Shown: piece by piece, positions 45,443 to 53,491 of the stretch
Layout: every line of letters begins with the position of its first letter
Position numbering within the stretch: position 1 is the first letter of the stretch
Assembly (NCBI RefSeq): GCF_020400725.1
Contig: NZ_JAINVG010000042.1
Span: forward strand, 1 to 64,000
Reading direction: 5' to 3'
DNA: 64,000 bases
From: Streptomyces sp. NK15101
Lineage (GTDB): Bacteria; Actinomycetota; Actinomycetes; Streptomycetales; Streptomycetaceae
The notes under the pieces: generated by a model
The model's database searches: none
Told to the model about the DNA's origin: nothing
The model's input: the letters and a program-made list of their open reading frames with translations, nothing else
Made by a program: the position numbers and the translations under genes

Positions 45443-45779
45443 GCAGCCACGGTGAGTAACGACTGCGCGTGTTCGGGTCCCAGCCCGGCCAGGGGCCTGT
45501 CCAGCCGCTGTGCGGCTCACTTCGGCAGTGGCCGACTGGAGCCCGGTGGCGGCGTCGGTGAGGCGCCGTGAAGGAATTTACGGGCTGCGCCGCCGGGCCG
45601 TCGCGTGGGGGCGGCCACCGATGAAACCAGGTGTCCGCCCGATGCGTCGTACCGGCAGCGCCCGCCATCCGCGACGGCCGGTTCTTACGGCCTTTCAGGC
45701 ATGCGGCGTTCGTCGCAGATGCGGTCCGTGGCCGACCGCGGCCCCGTCGGCCGGGGGTGCCCGGCCGACGGGAGCGGGA
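45443..45779. other. non-coding part of the cassette
   Basis: Open frames here have no protein character. Nothing recognised. Confidence 0.4.
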
Positions 45780-46079
45780 TCAGACGGTTGCGGCGAGCCA
45801 GCCGATGGTCTCGGTGGTGTGCTTCCCGTCGCTCTTGGTGGCGCCGGCGTACACCTCGTTCAGACGGATCAAGAAGCCGGTGGTGGTGACGTCGTGGATG
45901 CGGATGCCGGGCGTCTCCGGACCGTTGAAGGTCTGGGTCAGGGGCAGAACGACGACGCTGGAGCCGGGCGGGAACGGGGTGGGGAACGTGACGCGGGTGA
46001 AGGTCGACGTGTTGCCGCCGGCCGTCTCGATCGCGTTGTCGGACTTCAGGTCGATCTTGCCGGTCTGAATGAAGCTCAT
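45780..46079 (-). CDS. H-type lectin domain protein
   Basis: 99 residues, ATG 46079 with AGGAAG upstream. FIQTGKIDLKSDNAIETAGG, FTRVTFPTPFPPGSSVVVLP, TQTFNGPETPGIRIHDVTTT, GFLIRLNEVYAG and the ending TTETIGWLAATV give the H-type lectin pattern: F-x3-F-x2-P-x-V, then R, then GF, then WLA. Such domains bind N-acetylgalactosamine-type sugars as hexamers in animals; bacterial forms are short proteins of unclear use. No signal peptide. It is the only gene in the inverted-repeat cassette. Confidence 0.72.
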   Translation of the reverse strand: MSFIQTGKIDLKSDNAIETAGGNTSTFTRVTFPTPFPPGSSVVVLPLTQTFNGPETPGIRIHDVTTTGFLIRLNEVYAGATKSDGKHTTETIGWLAATV

Positions 46080-46105
46080 CGCTGACTTCCTGATCTAGGG
46101 GATCG

Positions 46106-46128
46106 CTCGGCCGACGTCGTCGGCCGAG
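46106..46128. promoter_or_regulatory. perfect palindrome upstream of the lectin gene
   Basis: CTCGGCCGAC and GTCGGCCGAG flank GTC, 27 bp before the lectin start. It could be an operator or a leader hairpin. Confidence 0.4.
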
Positions 46129-46280
46129 GCAAGGCTTGTCCGGCTACCGGCCGTGTATGCCGAAGTCCTGCGGATGAGTGATCGCGTTCCAGCCATAGCC
46201 CGAGTGCGCCGCCCGGCGGGCCGGGCGACACCGTGGCCGACTCGGATGTGGACGTGCGCATCCGTCACTCACCGCGTCCG

Positions 46281-46316
46281 CTGTACGGAAGTCGTGCCAG
46301 AACCCGTTCTCGTGGA
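46281..46316 (+). repeat. dispersed IS-end repeat, right end of lectin cassette
   Basis: GCTGTACGGAAGTCGTGCCA then GAACCCGTTCTCGTGG. It pairs with the inverted copy at 45409-45444 and matches the copy at 18739 over CCAGAACCCGTTCTCGTGG. Confidence 0.65.
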
Positions 46317-46472
46317 GAAAGCCGGCACGCTGCTTGTCATCGGCAGGGATGACCGAACTGTGCCTCCGTGGCGGCAAGGCACCGCAGTTGTCGCCGAACC
46401 GGCAGGCTGTTCGGCACCAGCGGTCCGGACAGCAGGGTTGTTGTCCCAGACGCAGCCGTCTCTGATCGGCTG

Positions 46473-46871
46473 CTACGGGGAGGTGAGGGGGACGGTGATC
46501 GCGAGATGTCCGTCGTAGTCGGGTTGCGGCATATCGAGAGCGTTCATACGGGTGGCCAGGTGGCCGATCACGCGGCTGGTGAGTGACTCGTCCGGTGCGG
46601 CTGTGCCCTCTGGAGGCAGGTGCGTTTCGTCCTCACTCGGTGGGTTGCTGCCGAAGTAGCGGGCTGTGTCCATGTTGACGACCCAGCAGGCCAGCGCGAC
46701 CTTGATCCGTCCGGGTGCCGTCAGACGTGCCCGGACGTGGGCACACATGTTGAAGCCGTCTCCGCGGAAGGTGACCGTCGTGGAGGGCTCCTGGCCGTCA
46801 GCGCACTGGTGCATCAGCTCGCGTACGGCCGGTTCCACGACGGCTCGAGCCATGGGTTCTGTGTAGACCAT
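46473..46871 (-). CDS. small hypothetical protein
   Basis: 132 residues; ATG 46871 with GAGGAG upstream. MARAVVEPAVRELMHQCADG, STTVTFRGDGFNMCAHVRAR, LTAPGRIKVALACWVVNMDT, ARYFGSN, then a polar stretch and YDGHLAITVPLTSP. No signal peptide or membrane segment; family not recognised. The quality of its ribosome site and its composition support a real gene. Confidence 0.6.
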   Translation of the reverse strand: MVYTEPMARAVVEPAVRELMHQCADGQEPSTTVTFRGDGFNMCAHVRARLTAPGRIKVALACWVVNMDTARYFGSNPPSEDETHLPPEGTAAPDESLTSRVIGHLATRMNALDMPQPDYDGHLAITVPLTSP

Positions 46872-47063
46872 CTGATCTCCTCGTCAAACGCTGAAGGTCC
46901 CAGGCGGGACTTTCCACGGCTACACCTGCCTCGCACGACGGGAGGACGCTACCGCTCTTTGCGACAACGAGCCCGCCTTTGTGACCCCTACCGCGCTTCG
47001 ACTCGACGGGTAATCGATGCTCGCCACAAAAGGATCCGAATTCAGCAGGAGATGTCCAGGCAA

Positions 47064-47357
47064 CCGCGACCATTACTTCCACCCGGGCAAACTCCACGCC
47101 GACAAGGCCTACGCCGTCCCTGACCTGCGTCGACGGCTCCGCCGCACGCGTATCACGCCCCGCATCGCCCGCAGAGGCACCGAGTCGAAGGAGTGCCTGG
47201 GCCGGCACCGGCGGGTGATCGAGGGGACCATCTCCTGGCTGACCGGATAACGCCGGCTCGCCCACCGCTACGAGCACAACCCTCGCAGCTACCTGGCGTT
47301 TCTCGGCCTCGCCGCAGCCATCTGCCGCTACAAGCGGCTCCTGCGCCTGACCACATG
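47064..47357 (+). pseudogene. IS5-family transposase, C-terminal fragment
   Basis: DHYFHPGKLHADKAYAVPDL, RRTRITPRIARRGTESKECL, GRHRRVIEGTISWLTG, a TAA stop, then RRLAHRYEHNPRSYLAFLGL. This is the last third of an IS5-type transposase with an internal stop; VIEGTISW carries the catalytic Glu. Confidence 0.82.
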
Positions 47358-47511
47358 GGACACGGTCTTGAACACGACCTGGCCGAGGTCGGCGACGGCA
47401 GCGCCCGCTTCGTCGACGGCTGCGGCCTCAAGCCCCACGCCGAAGGGCAGAGCTTTGGGGTCGACTGCGGAGGTCCTTATCAGGGAGCAAGGGACGGACC
47501 GTGGATGCGGG

Positions 47512-48339
47512 TCAGGGGGTGTCGGTTCGCATCGTGGTGACTGCCACGGTGGCGTAACGCATCCTGAAGCTTCCTCCTGCGGCGTCGATGGCGGCGCCGA
47601 CGCCGGCCAGCACCTTCTCCAGCTTGGCCGGCGGAAGCCGGGTGAAGGCGCCCTGGGTGGGTAGCTGATCCAGCCACTCGTCCCGCGTATAGGCCCGTTC
47701 CCAGTCGAACCGCCACTGCTCGGGGGCGACGAACCCGCCCACCTGCCGTATGCCGTCGGCCGCCTTGGCGCACAGTGCCGTGTAGCCGTCCACGGCCGGC
47801 ACCGTCCATTGACGTTCGGCGAGCGAGTCGGGCATCACCCGGCGGTAGACCTCGGCGAAGGCTTCCGCCACTTGGGGCAAGGGTTGGCCCGCGTTCCAAA
47901 AGAGGGCCAGCAGACCGCGGGGACGCAGGACCTGTGCCGCTTTGGCGGCTCCGGCGACCGGGTCCACCCAGTGCCAGGTCTGTCCGGAAACGACGGCGTC
48001 GAACTTTCGGCCTGCCGGATCCCAGGCCTCGAACGCCGCCACCTCGACGTCGAGTCCGCGCCGGCGTGCCAGGTCGGCCATCCGGGCGTCGACGTCGACG
48101 CCCAGCGCCCGGAATCCGGCCGCTTCCAACTGCCGGGCCACGATGCCGGTGCCACAGCCGACGTCGAGGACATCGGGGCCGGGGCTGGCGGCGACGATCC
48201 GGTCCACCAGTGCTTGGGGATAGCTGGGCCGAGCCCGGTCGTAGCGCTCGGCGTCCGAGCCGAACGACTCTGCCACCTGTCGGTTTTCATGGGATGCGCG
48301 TTCGGGGCGAGGAGCTCGCCCCGGCGGTAGAGTGGGCAT
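47512..48339 (-). CDS. SAM-dependent methyltransferase under TetR control
   Basis: 275 residues from ATG 48339; an upstream ATG at 48375 lies in the operator and is less likely. ENRQVAESFGSDAERYDRAR, SPGPDVLDVGCGTGIVARQL (SAM motif I), GFRALGVDVDARMADLARRR, FEAWDPAGRKFDAVVSGQTW, HWVDPVAGAAKAAQVLRPRG, LLALFWNAGQP. A Methyltransf_11-type enzyme of the class often paired with TetR genes; substrate unknown. The start overlaps the operator, so repression and a possibly leaderless transcript are likely. Confidence 0.9.
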   Translation of the reverse strand: MPTLPPGRAPRPERASHENRQVAESFGSDAERYDRARPSYPQALVDRIVAASPGPDVLDVGCGTGIVARQLEAAGFRALGVDVDARMADLARRRGLDVEVAAFEAWDPAGRKFDAVVSGQTWHWVDPVAGAAKAAQVLRPRGLLALFWNAGQPLPQVAEAFAEVYRRVMPDSLAERQWTVPAVDGYTALCAKAADGIRQVGGFVAPEQWRFDWERAYTRDEWLDQLPTQGAFTRLPPAKLEKVLAGVGAAIDAAGGSFRMRYATVAVTTMRTDTP

Positions 48340-48370
48340 GTGCCCACTATTAGTGGGCACATGCCCACTC
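48331..48370. promoter_or_regulatory. composite palindromic operator between methyltransferase and TetR
   Basis: Four alternating half-sites AGTGGGCA and TGCCCACT. The centre TGTGCCCACTAT TAGTGGGCACA is a perfect 23-bp palindrome (48339-48361), and each flank adds a perfect 18-bp palindrome (48331-48348 and 48353-48370). The arrangement suits two TetR dimers. Confidence 0.75.
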
Positions 48371-48410
48371 GTCAACCCGAATGGGCTGACCTAGAACAAG
48401 GAGATGCACG

Positions 48411-49010
48411 GTGCCCACGGGAGTAGCCATCCGCGACGTGCGCGGCCAACTGTTCGACGCCGCCGAGCGTGTTCTGCTCCGGGACGGGCCGAGCGCGCTC
48501 ACCAGCCGGGCGGTCACCACGGAGGCGGGCTGCGCCAAGGGGGTCCTGCACCGACACTTCGCCGATTTCGACGCCTTCCTCGCCGAGCTCGTCCTGGACC
48601 GCATCGCCCGGATCGACGACCAGGCCGCCGTCCTGCGCAAGTCCGCCGGAACCGGCACCATCACCCACAACCTGACCCAGGCATTGCTGGAGCTGTTCGA
48701 ATCGGTTGCGGTGGCCGCCGTCAGCCTCGTCACCTCCCGGGACGCCTTGCGCGCCCGACTGCGCGAGGTCAGGCCCGCAGGCGTCCCGATCCTGACCGAT
48801 GCCGCGACCGCGATCGCCTCCTACCTCGCTGCCGAGCGTGAGCTCGGCCGCATCGCTGCGGACGCTGACGTCGACACGCTCGCTCCCACTCTCATCGGAG
48901 CCGCGCACATGCTGTTCGCCGACCGACAAGGCACCCCACCAGGAGACGGAGACGTCCGCAAAGTCGTCACCGCAGTCATCGCCGGCGTTGAGCGAGAACC
49001 GCTGTGGTAA
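48411..49010 (+). CDS. TetR-family transcription regulator
   Basis: 199 residues from GTG 48411 with AAGGAG eight bases upstream. RGQLFDAAERVLLRDGPSAL, TSRAVTTEAGCAKGVLHRHF, ADFDAFLAELVLDRIARIDD is the TetR helix-turn-helix (about residues 10-60). The ligand-binding domain ends FADRQGTPPGDGDVRKVVTA. It diverges from the methyltransferase with the palindromic operator between them, so it probably represses both. The ligand is unknown. Confidence 0.92.
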   Translation: MPTGVAIRDVRGQLFDAAERVLLRDGPSALTSRAVTTEAGCAKGVLHRHFADFDAFLAELVLDRIARIDDQAAVLRKSAGTGTITHNLTQALLELFESVAVAAVSLVTSRDALRARLREVRPAGVPILTDAATAIASYLAAERELGRIAADADVDTLAPTLIGAAHMLFADRQGTPPGDGDVRKVVTAVIAGVEREPLW

Positions 49011-49028
49011 GAGGTCCCAACAGAAACT

Positions 49029-49799
49029 GTTGATCACGCGACTGTCGGCTTGGGTGGGCGTCGGCCGGTTCGCGGCGGAGAGGGACGCTCGGCCGTGGAT
49101 CGTGCCGGACGAATTGTGGCTGCTCGTCGAGCCGTTGTTGCCGGTCCCGGCGCCGAAGCCGGTGACGGGGCGGCCGCGGGTTCCTGACCGACAGGCTCTG
49201 TGCGGGATCCTGTTCGTGCTCCACACCGGCATCCCGTGGGAGTACCTGCCCCAGGAGCTCGGTGCACCTGGTCCTGCTCAAGAAGCTGCGCTCGGCCTAG
49301 CAGCTCGACTGGTCGCGGGCGGTGATCGACTCCAGCCACGTCCGGGCCGCCCGCAGAGGCCCCGAAGCGGGCCCAGCCCGGTCGACCGCGCACGGCCGGG
49401 CAGCAAACACCACGTCCTGGTCGACGGACAGGGCATTCCGCTCGCGGTGTCGCTGACCGGCGGAAACCACAACGACATCACCCAACTGATGCCCCTGCTC
49501 GCCGAGGTCCCCGCCGTCGCCGGCCTGGTCGGCCGACCGGAGCCACGACCACGACAAGTACCGCCGCCTGGTCCGGGCCCAGGGCATCAAACCGGTGATC
49601 GTCCGCTGAGGCATCCCGCACGGCTCCGGCCTGGGTGTTCACCGCCGGGTCGTCGAGCGGACCATCGCCTGGCTGCACGGCTTCCGGCGCCTGCGCGTCC
49701 GATGGGAACGACGCGACGACATCCACGAAGCCTTCCTCGGCCTCGCCAGCTGCCTCATCACCCACCGACACGCCCAACGCCCTTGTCAGGACCTCTGAG
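49029..49799 (+). pseudogene. IS5-family transposase, several frameshifts
   Basis: RPWIVPDELWLLVEPLLPVP, GRPRVPDRQALCGILFVLHT, GIPWEYLPQELG; after shifts, WSRAVIDSSHVRAARRGPEA, HDHDKYRRLVRAQGIKPVI, a stop, then HRRVVERTIAWLHGFRRLRV, RWERRDDIHEAFLGLASCLI. It spans a whole IS5-type (IS1647-like) transposase of about 260 residues but needs at least three corrections to read through. Confidence 0.85.
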
Positions 49800-49880
49800 C
49801 GGCCGGAGGCCGCGTAGTCGAGCCGACTCGTCAGCCGGCAAGACCCCCGTCGCTTTTCAGCAGCTGGCCGTTGATCAGTT

Positions 49881-50023
49881 GTGTCCGTCCGATCGGTGAT
49901 CGCTGATGCGGTGTGGGACCGGATCGAGCCGCCGATGCCGGCCGATCCGGTCCGCGGTCGGCGGTGGGCCGATCACTGCCGAACATTGGAGGCCATCGCC
50001 TGGAAGTACCGCACTGGCCCATC
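49881..50023 (+). pseudogene. IS5-family transposase, N-terminal fragment
   Basis: VIADAVWDRIEPPMPADPVR, GRRWADHCRTLEAIAWKYRT is the start of another IS5-type transposase. It stops where the phytoene-synthase-like fragment begins. Confidence 0.75.
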
Positions 50024-50024
50024 G

Positions 50025-50284
50025 CGGCATTCCCGGCCGGCCTGCGTGAGTTCCTGTCATCGCTGCAACGCTTCCTCGCGCTCAAGGCGGCGCCCGCGGT
50101 CGAACCGGTCGCCGGTCTCGTGCATGAAGGCGACCAGGGCGATGACATCGGGCTGGAGCGGTGCGGGCAACAGCAGCCGTGCCGTCAGGTACTCGGCCGG
50201 GGCGAACCGCAGCGCCGGACGGCGCTGCGCCGTGTACCCCCGGCAGGCTTCCGGATGCCCGCGCGGTCGAGGACGCGTTGCCAC
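50025..50284 (-). pseudogene. squalene/phytoene synthase-like N-terminal fragment
   Basis: From GTG 50284 (GAGG upstream), just after the stop of the FAD gene: HPEACRGYTAQRRPALRFAP, AEYLTARLLLPAPLQPDVIA, LVAFMHETGDRFDRGRRLER, EEALQR and a stop at 50057. The layout with an Asp-poor DRFDRG motif after a LLLP-PxVIAL block recalls squalene/phytoene synthases at their first Asp-rich helix. The rest of the gene is gone and an IS5 fragment abuts it. Family assignment is tentative. Confidence 0.45.
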
Positions 50285-50297
50285 ATGCTCGGCCTCC

Positions 50298-51611
50298 TCA
50301 GCTGCTGAGCAGCACGCGGGCGGCCCGGGCAAGGAATCGGGGGTTGGTCAGGGCCTTCGGCGGCAGTTGCATGTTCACGACTCCCATGTACTGGGCGTTC
50401 ACGGCGGAATCGCGGACGGACGCCTCGGCGAGCCGGTCGGCGACCCATTTCTGTACGCGGTAGCCGCGGGGGTACGGGCCGGTGACGTGGGGCTGCGCGA
50501 GGTCGGCGGCCGTGGAGAGCTGCCAGGCGCCTTCCACGACGGCTTCGGCGAGGCGGAAATAGGCCCAGGCCGGATCCCGCGGAGAGGGGGCGGAGCGCAG
50601 GTAGGCGCCGAGGGCGTTGGCCGCCAGCGCCGACAGCGTCAGGCCCTGGCCGTAGACCGGATTGACGCTGGCCAGCGCGTCTCCCACGACGACGAGGCCG
50701 CCCGGGAAGCGGTTCAGGCGGGAGTGCACCCGTCGGCGGCTTTCGACGAAGCGGTACGTCTTGACCTCGCCGATCATCTCGGAGACGTCCGCCACCGTCC
50801 GGATGGGGTCGACGCAGCGGCGCATCCGCCGGAGGAACTCCTCGCGGTCGGGCCCGGGACGGTGGTCGGCGTAGCCGGCCAGGACGACCGACCAGCGGTC
50901 GCCCTCCACCGCGGCCAGGGCACCGGGCTCCGTGAGCGTGGGCTGGTAGTCGCTGGCGGGCCCCGGGCTGGAGTGGGCGATGACCGTGCTGCCCAGCTCG
51001 TCGCCGCGGCGGAAGGCTGCGGTGGCGTATCCGAGGTCGATCCTCATGCGGTCGACAGGCGCCGTGTCCCAGCCGTGCTCGGCGAGCCAGTCCTCCAGCG
51101 GGCTGTTCCGTCCCATCGCGTCGACCACGAACTCGGCGTCGAACGTCTCACCGCCCTCGGCCTCGGGGGCCGCCGTGGTCACGCCGGCCACACCGTCACC
51201 CCGGAGCACGAGGCCGGTGGCCTGCGCCTGACAGAACCGCACGTTCTCGACGGCGGCGACCCGGCGCCGCAGGTGGCTCTCCAAAAACGGCCGGGTGGCC
51301 CCGAACATGCGCGCCTCTGCCACCGGGGCCTTCAGCCGCCCGTCCAGATAGAACCGCACGTCGTCTCCCTCGCCGAGGAGGGCGCCGCCCTTCACCAGCT
51401 CGTCGGTGATCCCGGGGAACCACCGCTCCAGCTGCGTGTGCCCCATGGCCAGCAGGGCATGGAGCTGGTGCCGCTGCGGGGTCCGACGACCGAGCCCGTC
51501 GTCCCCTATGAGGTCGGGCTCCATCACCACGACGTCCTCGGCGTAGTCGCTCAGCACCCGGGCGGCGAAGAGTCCGGCGTAGCTCCCGCCCATGACGATG
51601 GCCCGCTTCAC
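50298..51611 (-). CDS. FAD-dependent oxidoreductase (monooxygenase-like)
   Basis: 437 residues from GTG 51611. VKRAIVMGGSYAGLFAARVL gives the Rossmann GGSYAG motif, VVVMEPDLIGDDGLGRRTPQ follows, then RHQLHALLAMGHTQLERWFP, AEFVVDAMGRNSPLEDWLAE, and the second FAD motif GGLVVVGDALASVNPVYGQG. This is the PHBH-fold group of FAD-dependent epoxidases and hydroxylases of secondary metabolism. A truncated synthase-like gene follows 13 bp later in the same direction, suggesting a former terpenoid operon. A palindrome lies 35 bp upstream of the start. Substrate unknown. Confidence 0.9.
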   Translation of the reverse strand: MKRAIVMGGSYAGLFAARVLSDYAEDVVVMEPDLIGDDGLGRRTPQRHQLHALLAMGHTQLERWFPGITDELVKGGALLGEGDDVRFYLDGRLKAPVAEARMFGATRPFLESHLRRRVAAVENVRFCQAQATGLVLRGDGVAGVTTAAPEAEGGETFDAEFVVDAMGRNSPLEDWLAEHGWDTAPVDRMRIDLGYATAAFRRGDELGSTVIAHSSPGPASDYQPTLTEPGALAAVEGDRWSVVLAGYADHRPGPDREEFLRRMRRCVDPIRTVADVSEMIGEVKTYRFVESRRRVHSRLNRFPGGLVVVGDALASVNPVYGQGLTLSALAANALGAYLRSAPSPRDPAWAYFRLAEAVVEGAWQLSTAADLAQPHVTGPYPRGYRVQKWVADRLAEASVRDSAVNAQYMGVVNMQLPPKALTNPRFLARAARVLLSS

Positions 51612-51646
51612 GTGAACCCCCCACCTCAGCTCAACCGCCGAGTCCT

Positions 51647-51660
51647 CGAACGCTCGTTCG
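51647..51660. promoter_or_regulatory. palindromic operator upstream of the FAD gene
   Basis: CGAACGCTCGTTCG is a perfect 14-bp palindrome, TetR-operator-like, in the promoter region of the oxidoreductase. No regulator gene is adjacent. Confidence 0.5.
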
Positions 51661-51717
51661 CTCGTTGCCGACGCGGTGCTTGGCACCGGCCGATCAGGAC
51701 ACTACCGCGCGCGCACC

Positions 51718-51990
51718 ACGGATCTGCCGCGGGTCGAAGCCCTGGACCCGCAGCTCTGGCAGGTCCGCCCGATCACCCACCTGCGGCGCCCGAGCCGTTG
51801 ACTGGACTCGATGCCCTTGCGTGCGACAGGGACGCCCACACGTCTACCGCGGAGCCATTTCCGCAGCTCGGGTATGCCGTAGTCCTTGCGAGCCGGTAGG
51901 CGTGCGAGCCGGTAGGCGTGCGAGCCGGTAGGCGTGCGATCCGATTGTGTCGTGTCCCAGTCAGCGCCGTACGACATCCGCCGGTCATCC
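51718..51990 (-). pseudogene. IS5-family transposase fragment with internal 16-bp repeats
   Basis: KDYGIPELRKWLRGRRVGVP, VARKGIESSQRLGRRRWVIG with the catalytic-Glu region altered, then loss of homology. A 16-bp unit GCGAGCCGGTAGGCGT is repeated three times at 51888-51935 upstream of the homologous part. Confidence 0.7.
51888..51935 (+). repeat. 16-bp tandem repeat, 3 copies
   Basis: GCGAGCCGGTAGGCGT three times without mismatch, inside the IS5 fragment. Confidence 0.95.
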
Positions 51991-52095
51991 ACCGGTTGGG
52001 AGCTCAGGCAACGAGACCGGCCATTGGCCGAACCGCGCCCTCCTCGGGCACCTCACTCTTCCTGAGACTGCTGCTTCGGACGAGGGAGGGGCGCC

Positions 52096-52803
52096 ATGGC
52101 AGCGGCACGGAAGCGTCGAGGAACAGCGGCTCGGAAGCGTCGAGAGAGACGACTCCGGGTCGGCGTCATCGCCGGGGTCGTGAGCGTCGTCGTGCTGGTG
52201 GTGGCCTTCTGGAGTGTGATCTGGCCCTGTCTCGTGAGTGCGCTCGTTCTCGGAGGCGTCGCCGGCGGTGGGTGGTGGTTGTGGCGCACCGATCGGTCCG
52301 TCCGGGGCGGTGATCGGCAGTGGCGGCATGACGAGGCCGTGAAGGCCGGCCACCGGACGCCGGCCGAGGTCGACGCGATGACGGGGACGGAGTTCGAGGA
52401 CTTCGTCGTGGACCTGTGCCGGCGAGACGGATGCACCGGGGTTCGGCGGGTCGGCGGCTCTCACGACAACGGGGCCGACGTCCTGGGGGTCCTTCCCGAT
52501 GGGCGGAGCATGGTGATCCAGTGCAAGCGGTACACGCCCAAGAGCAAGATCCCCAGCAGGGAGATCCGGGACCTGCTCGGCGCGAGGGTGCACTTCAAGG
52601 TCGACGTGGCGATCTTCGTGGCCACGACGTACTTCAGCGGGCCGGCTGAGAAGTTCGCCATGGAGAACGACATCCTCGCTGTCCACCGCGATCATCTCGG
52701 GCTGTGGAACAACGGGGCATCGCTGCTGTCACTCGGTGCGGTGAACGGCCTGGGACAAGGAGACCGACGGCATCGGGTGCGCTGGAAGGAAACATACGAG
52801 TAG
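52096..52803 (+). CDS. membrane-anchored Mrr-type restriction endonuclease
   Basis: 235 residues; ATG 52096 with GAGGGG upstream. An Arg/Lys-rich N-terminus precedes two membrane segments (GVIAGVVSVVVLVVAFWSVI and LVSALVLGGVAGGGWWLW). The Mrr_cat nuclease domain is complete: MTGTEFEDFVVDLCRRDGCT, VRRVGGSHDNGADVLGVLPD, GRSMVIQCKRYTP (D-x-QxK catalytic signature), IRDLLGARVHFKVDVAIFVA, TTYFSGPAEKFAMENDIL. Mrr proteins cut modified or foreign DNA. The membrane form suggests action at the envelope, e.g. on incoming DNA; that is inference. No methylase partner is seen. Confidence 0.88.
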   Translation: MAAARKRRGTAARKRRERRLRVGVIAGVVSVVVLVVAFWSVIWPCLVSALVLGGVAGGGWWLWRTDRSVRGGDRQWRHDEAVKAGHRTPAEVDAMTGTEFEDFVVDLCRRDGCTGVRRVGGSHDNGADVLGVLPDGRSMVIQCKRYTPKSKIPSREIRDLLGARVHFKVDVAIFVATTYFSGPAEKFAMENDILAVHRDHLGLWNNGASLLSLGAVNGLGQGDRRHRVRWKETYE

Positions 52804-52959
52804 GAGGTCCTCCCGGCGGGCGTAGCAGCTGGGAATCAGCAACTTGGACCATGTCCTATGTGGTGAGGCGATCCTTGGGGTCGTCATGGAGCGGGCACGT
52901 GGAGTGCGATTGTTCCGGACGGGCCGCGGAAGATCGCGAAGCCGTTGATCCCGCTCTCT

Positions 52960-53207
52960 CGGGTGCGGCCGCAGCGCGGCGGGACACAGGACACGTCTGA
53001 TGAGACGCCGTGCGCCGCGATCATCTGCCTCCTGGTCGGCGAGGGCACCTGGGACGAGGCGGACCGGACCGTCCTGGAGGACAAGGTCCGCACGATCACC
53101 CGCGCAGGGTGGTGGATCGACCAGCGCGACCCGAAGGCACCGACCTCCCCGAACTGCTCGACGCCGCCACGAACGACGACACCGGCACCGAGAACCCGCA
53201 CCGCTGA
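52960..53207 (+). pseudogene. small hypothetical gene, frameshifted
   Basis: CAAIICLLVGEGTWDEADRT, VLEDKVRTITRAGWWIDQRD then, one frame over, GTDLPELLDAATNDDTGTEN and a stop at 53207. It looks like a protein of about 80 residues broken once. Family not recognised. Confidence 0.4.
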
Positions 53208-53408
53208 CAGCCGCGCCCGCGACCTCCGCCCCGATGGGAAAACGCGCCTGCGGTGGATCTGGTGGACGCTCCTGGACCGGCCTTGCAACCGTGGCACACG
53301 GCGCCCGGCGATGGTCCGAGGACCAGGACCGGAGCCTCTTCCCCTTCTCCCGCTCGGCAGGTCCCGAGCGGCGAGCCCATCGGGCCGGATTCCCGAGGCG
53401 ATCGGCGG

Positions 53409-53449
53409 GCACGGTGGTCCGCCCGGTCCTGCCGGGCGGACCACCGTGC
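53409..53449. terminator. strong bidirectional terminator at the end of the gvp region
   Basis: GCACGGTGGTCCGCCCGG pairs perfectly over 18 bp with its complement around a 5-nt loop. It lies 43 bp beyond the last minus-strand gene of the gas vesicle region. Confidence 0.85.
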
Positions 53450-53491
53450 CCCACGGCCGCGCGGGCGCTGCCGCCCGCGCCGCCTGTCGAC

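Larger units (their letters stand above)
45409..46316. mobile_element. transposase-less cassette with long inverted repeats
   Basis: Left end CCACGAGGACGGGTTCTGGC ACAGCTTCCGTTCAGC; right end read inward CCACGAGAACGGGTTCTGGC ACGACTTCCGTACAGC. About 36 bp with four mismatches, bounding about 900 bp. Inside are one intact gene (H-type lectin) and about 300 bp without a gene. No transposase is present, so it would need one in trans. It interrupts an ArsB-like gene. Confidence 0.6.
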
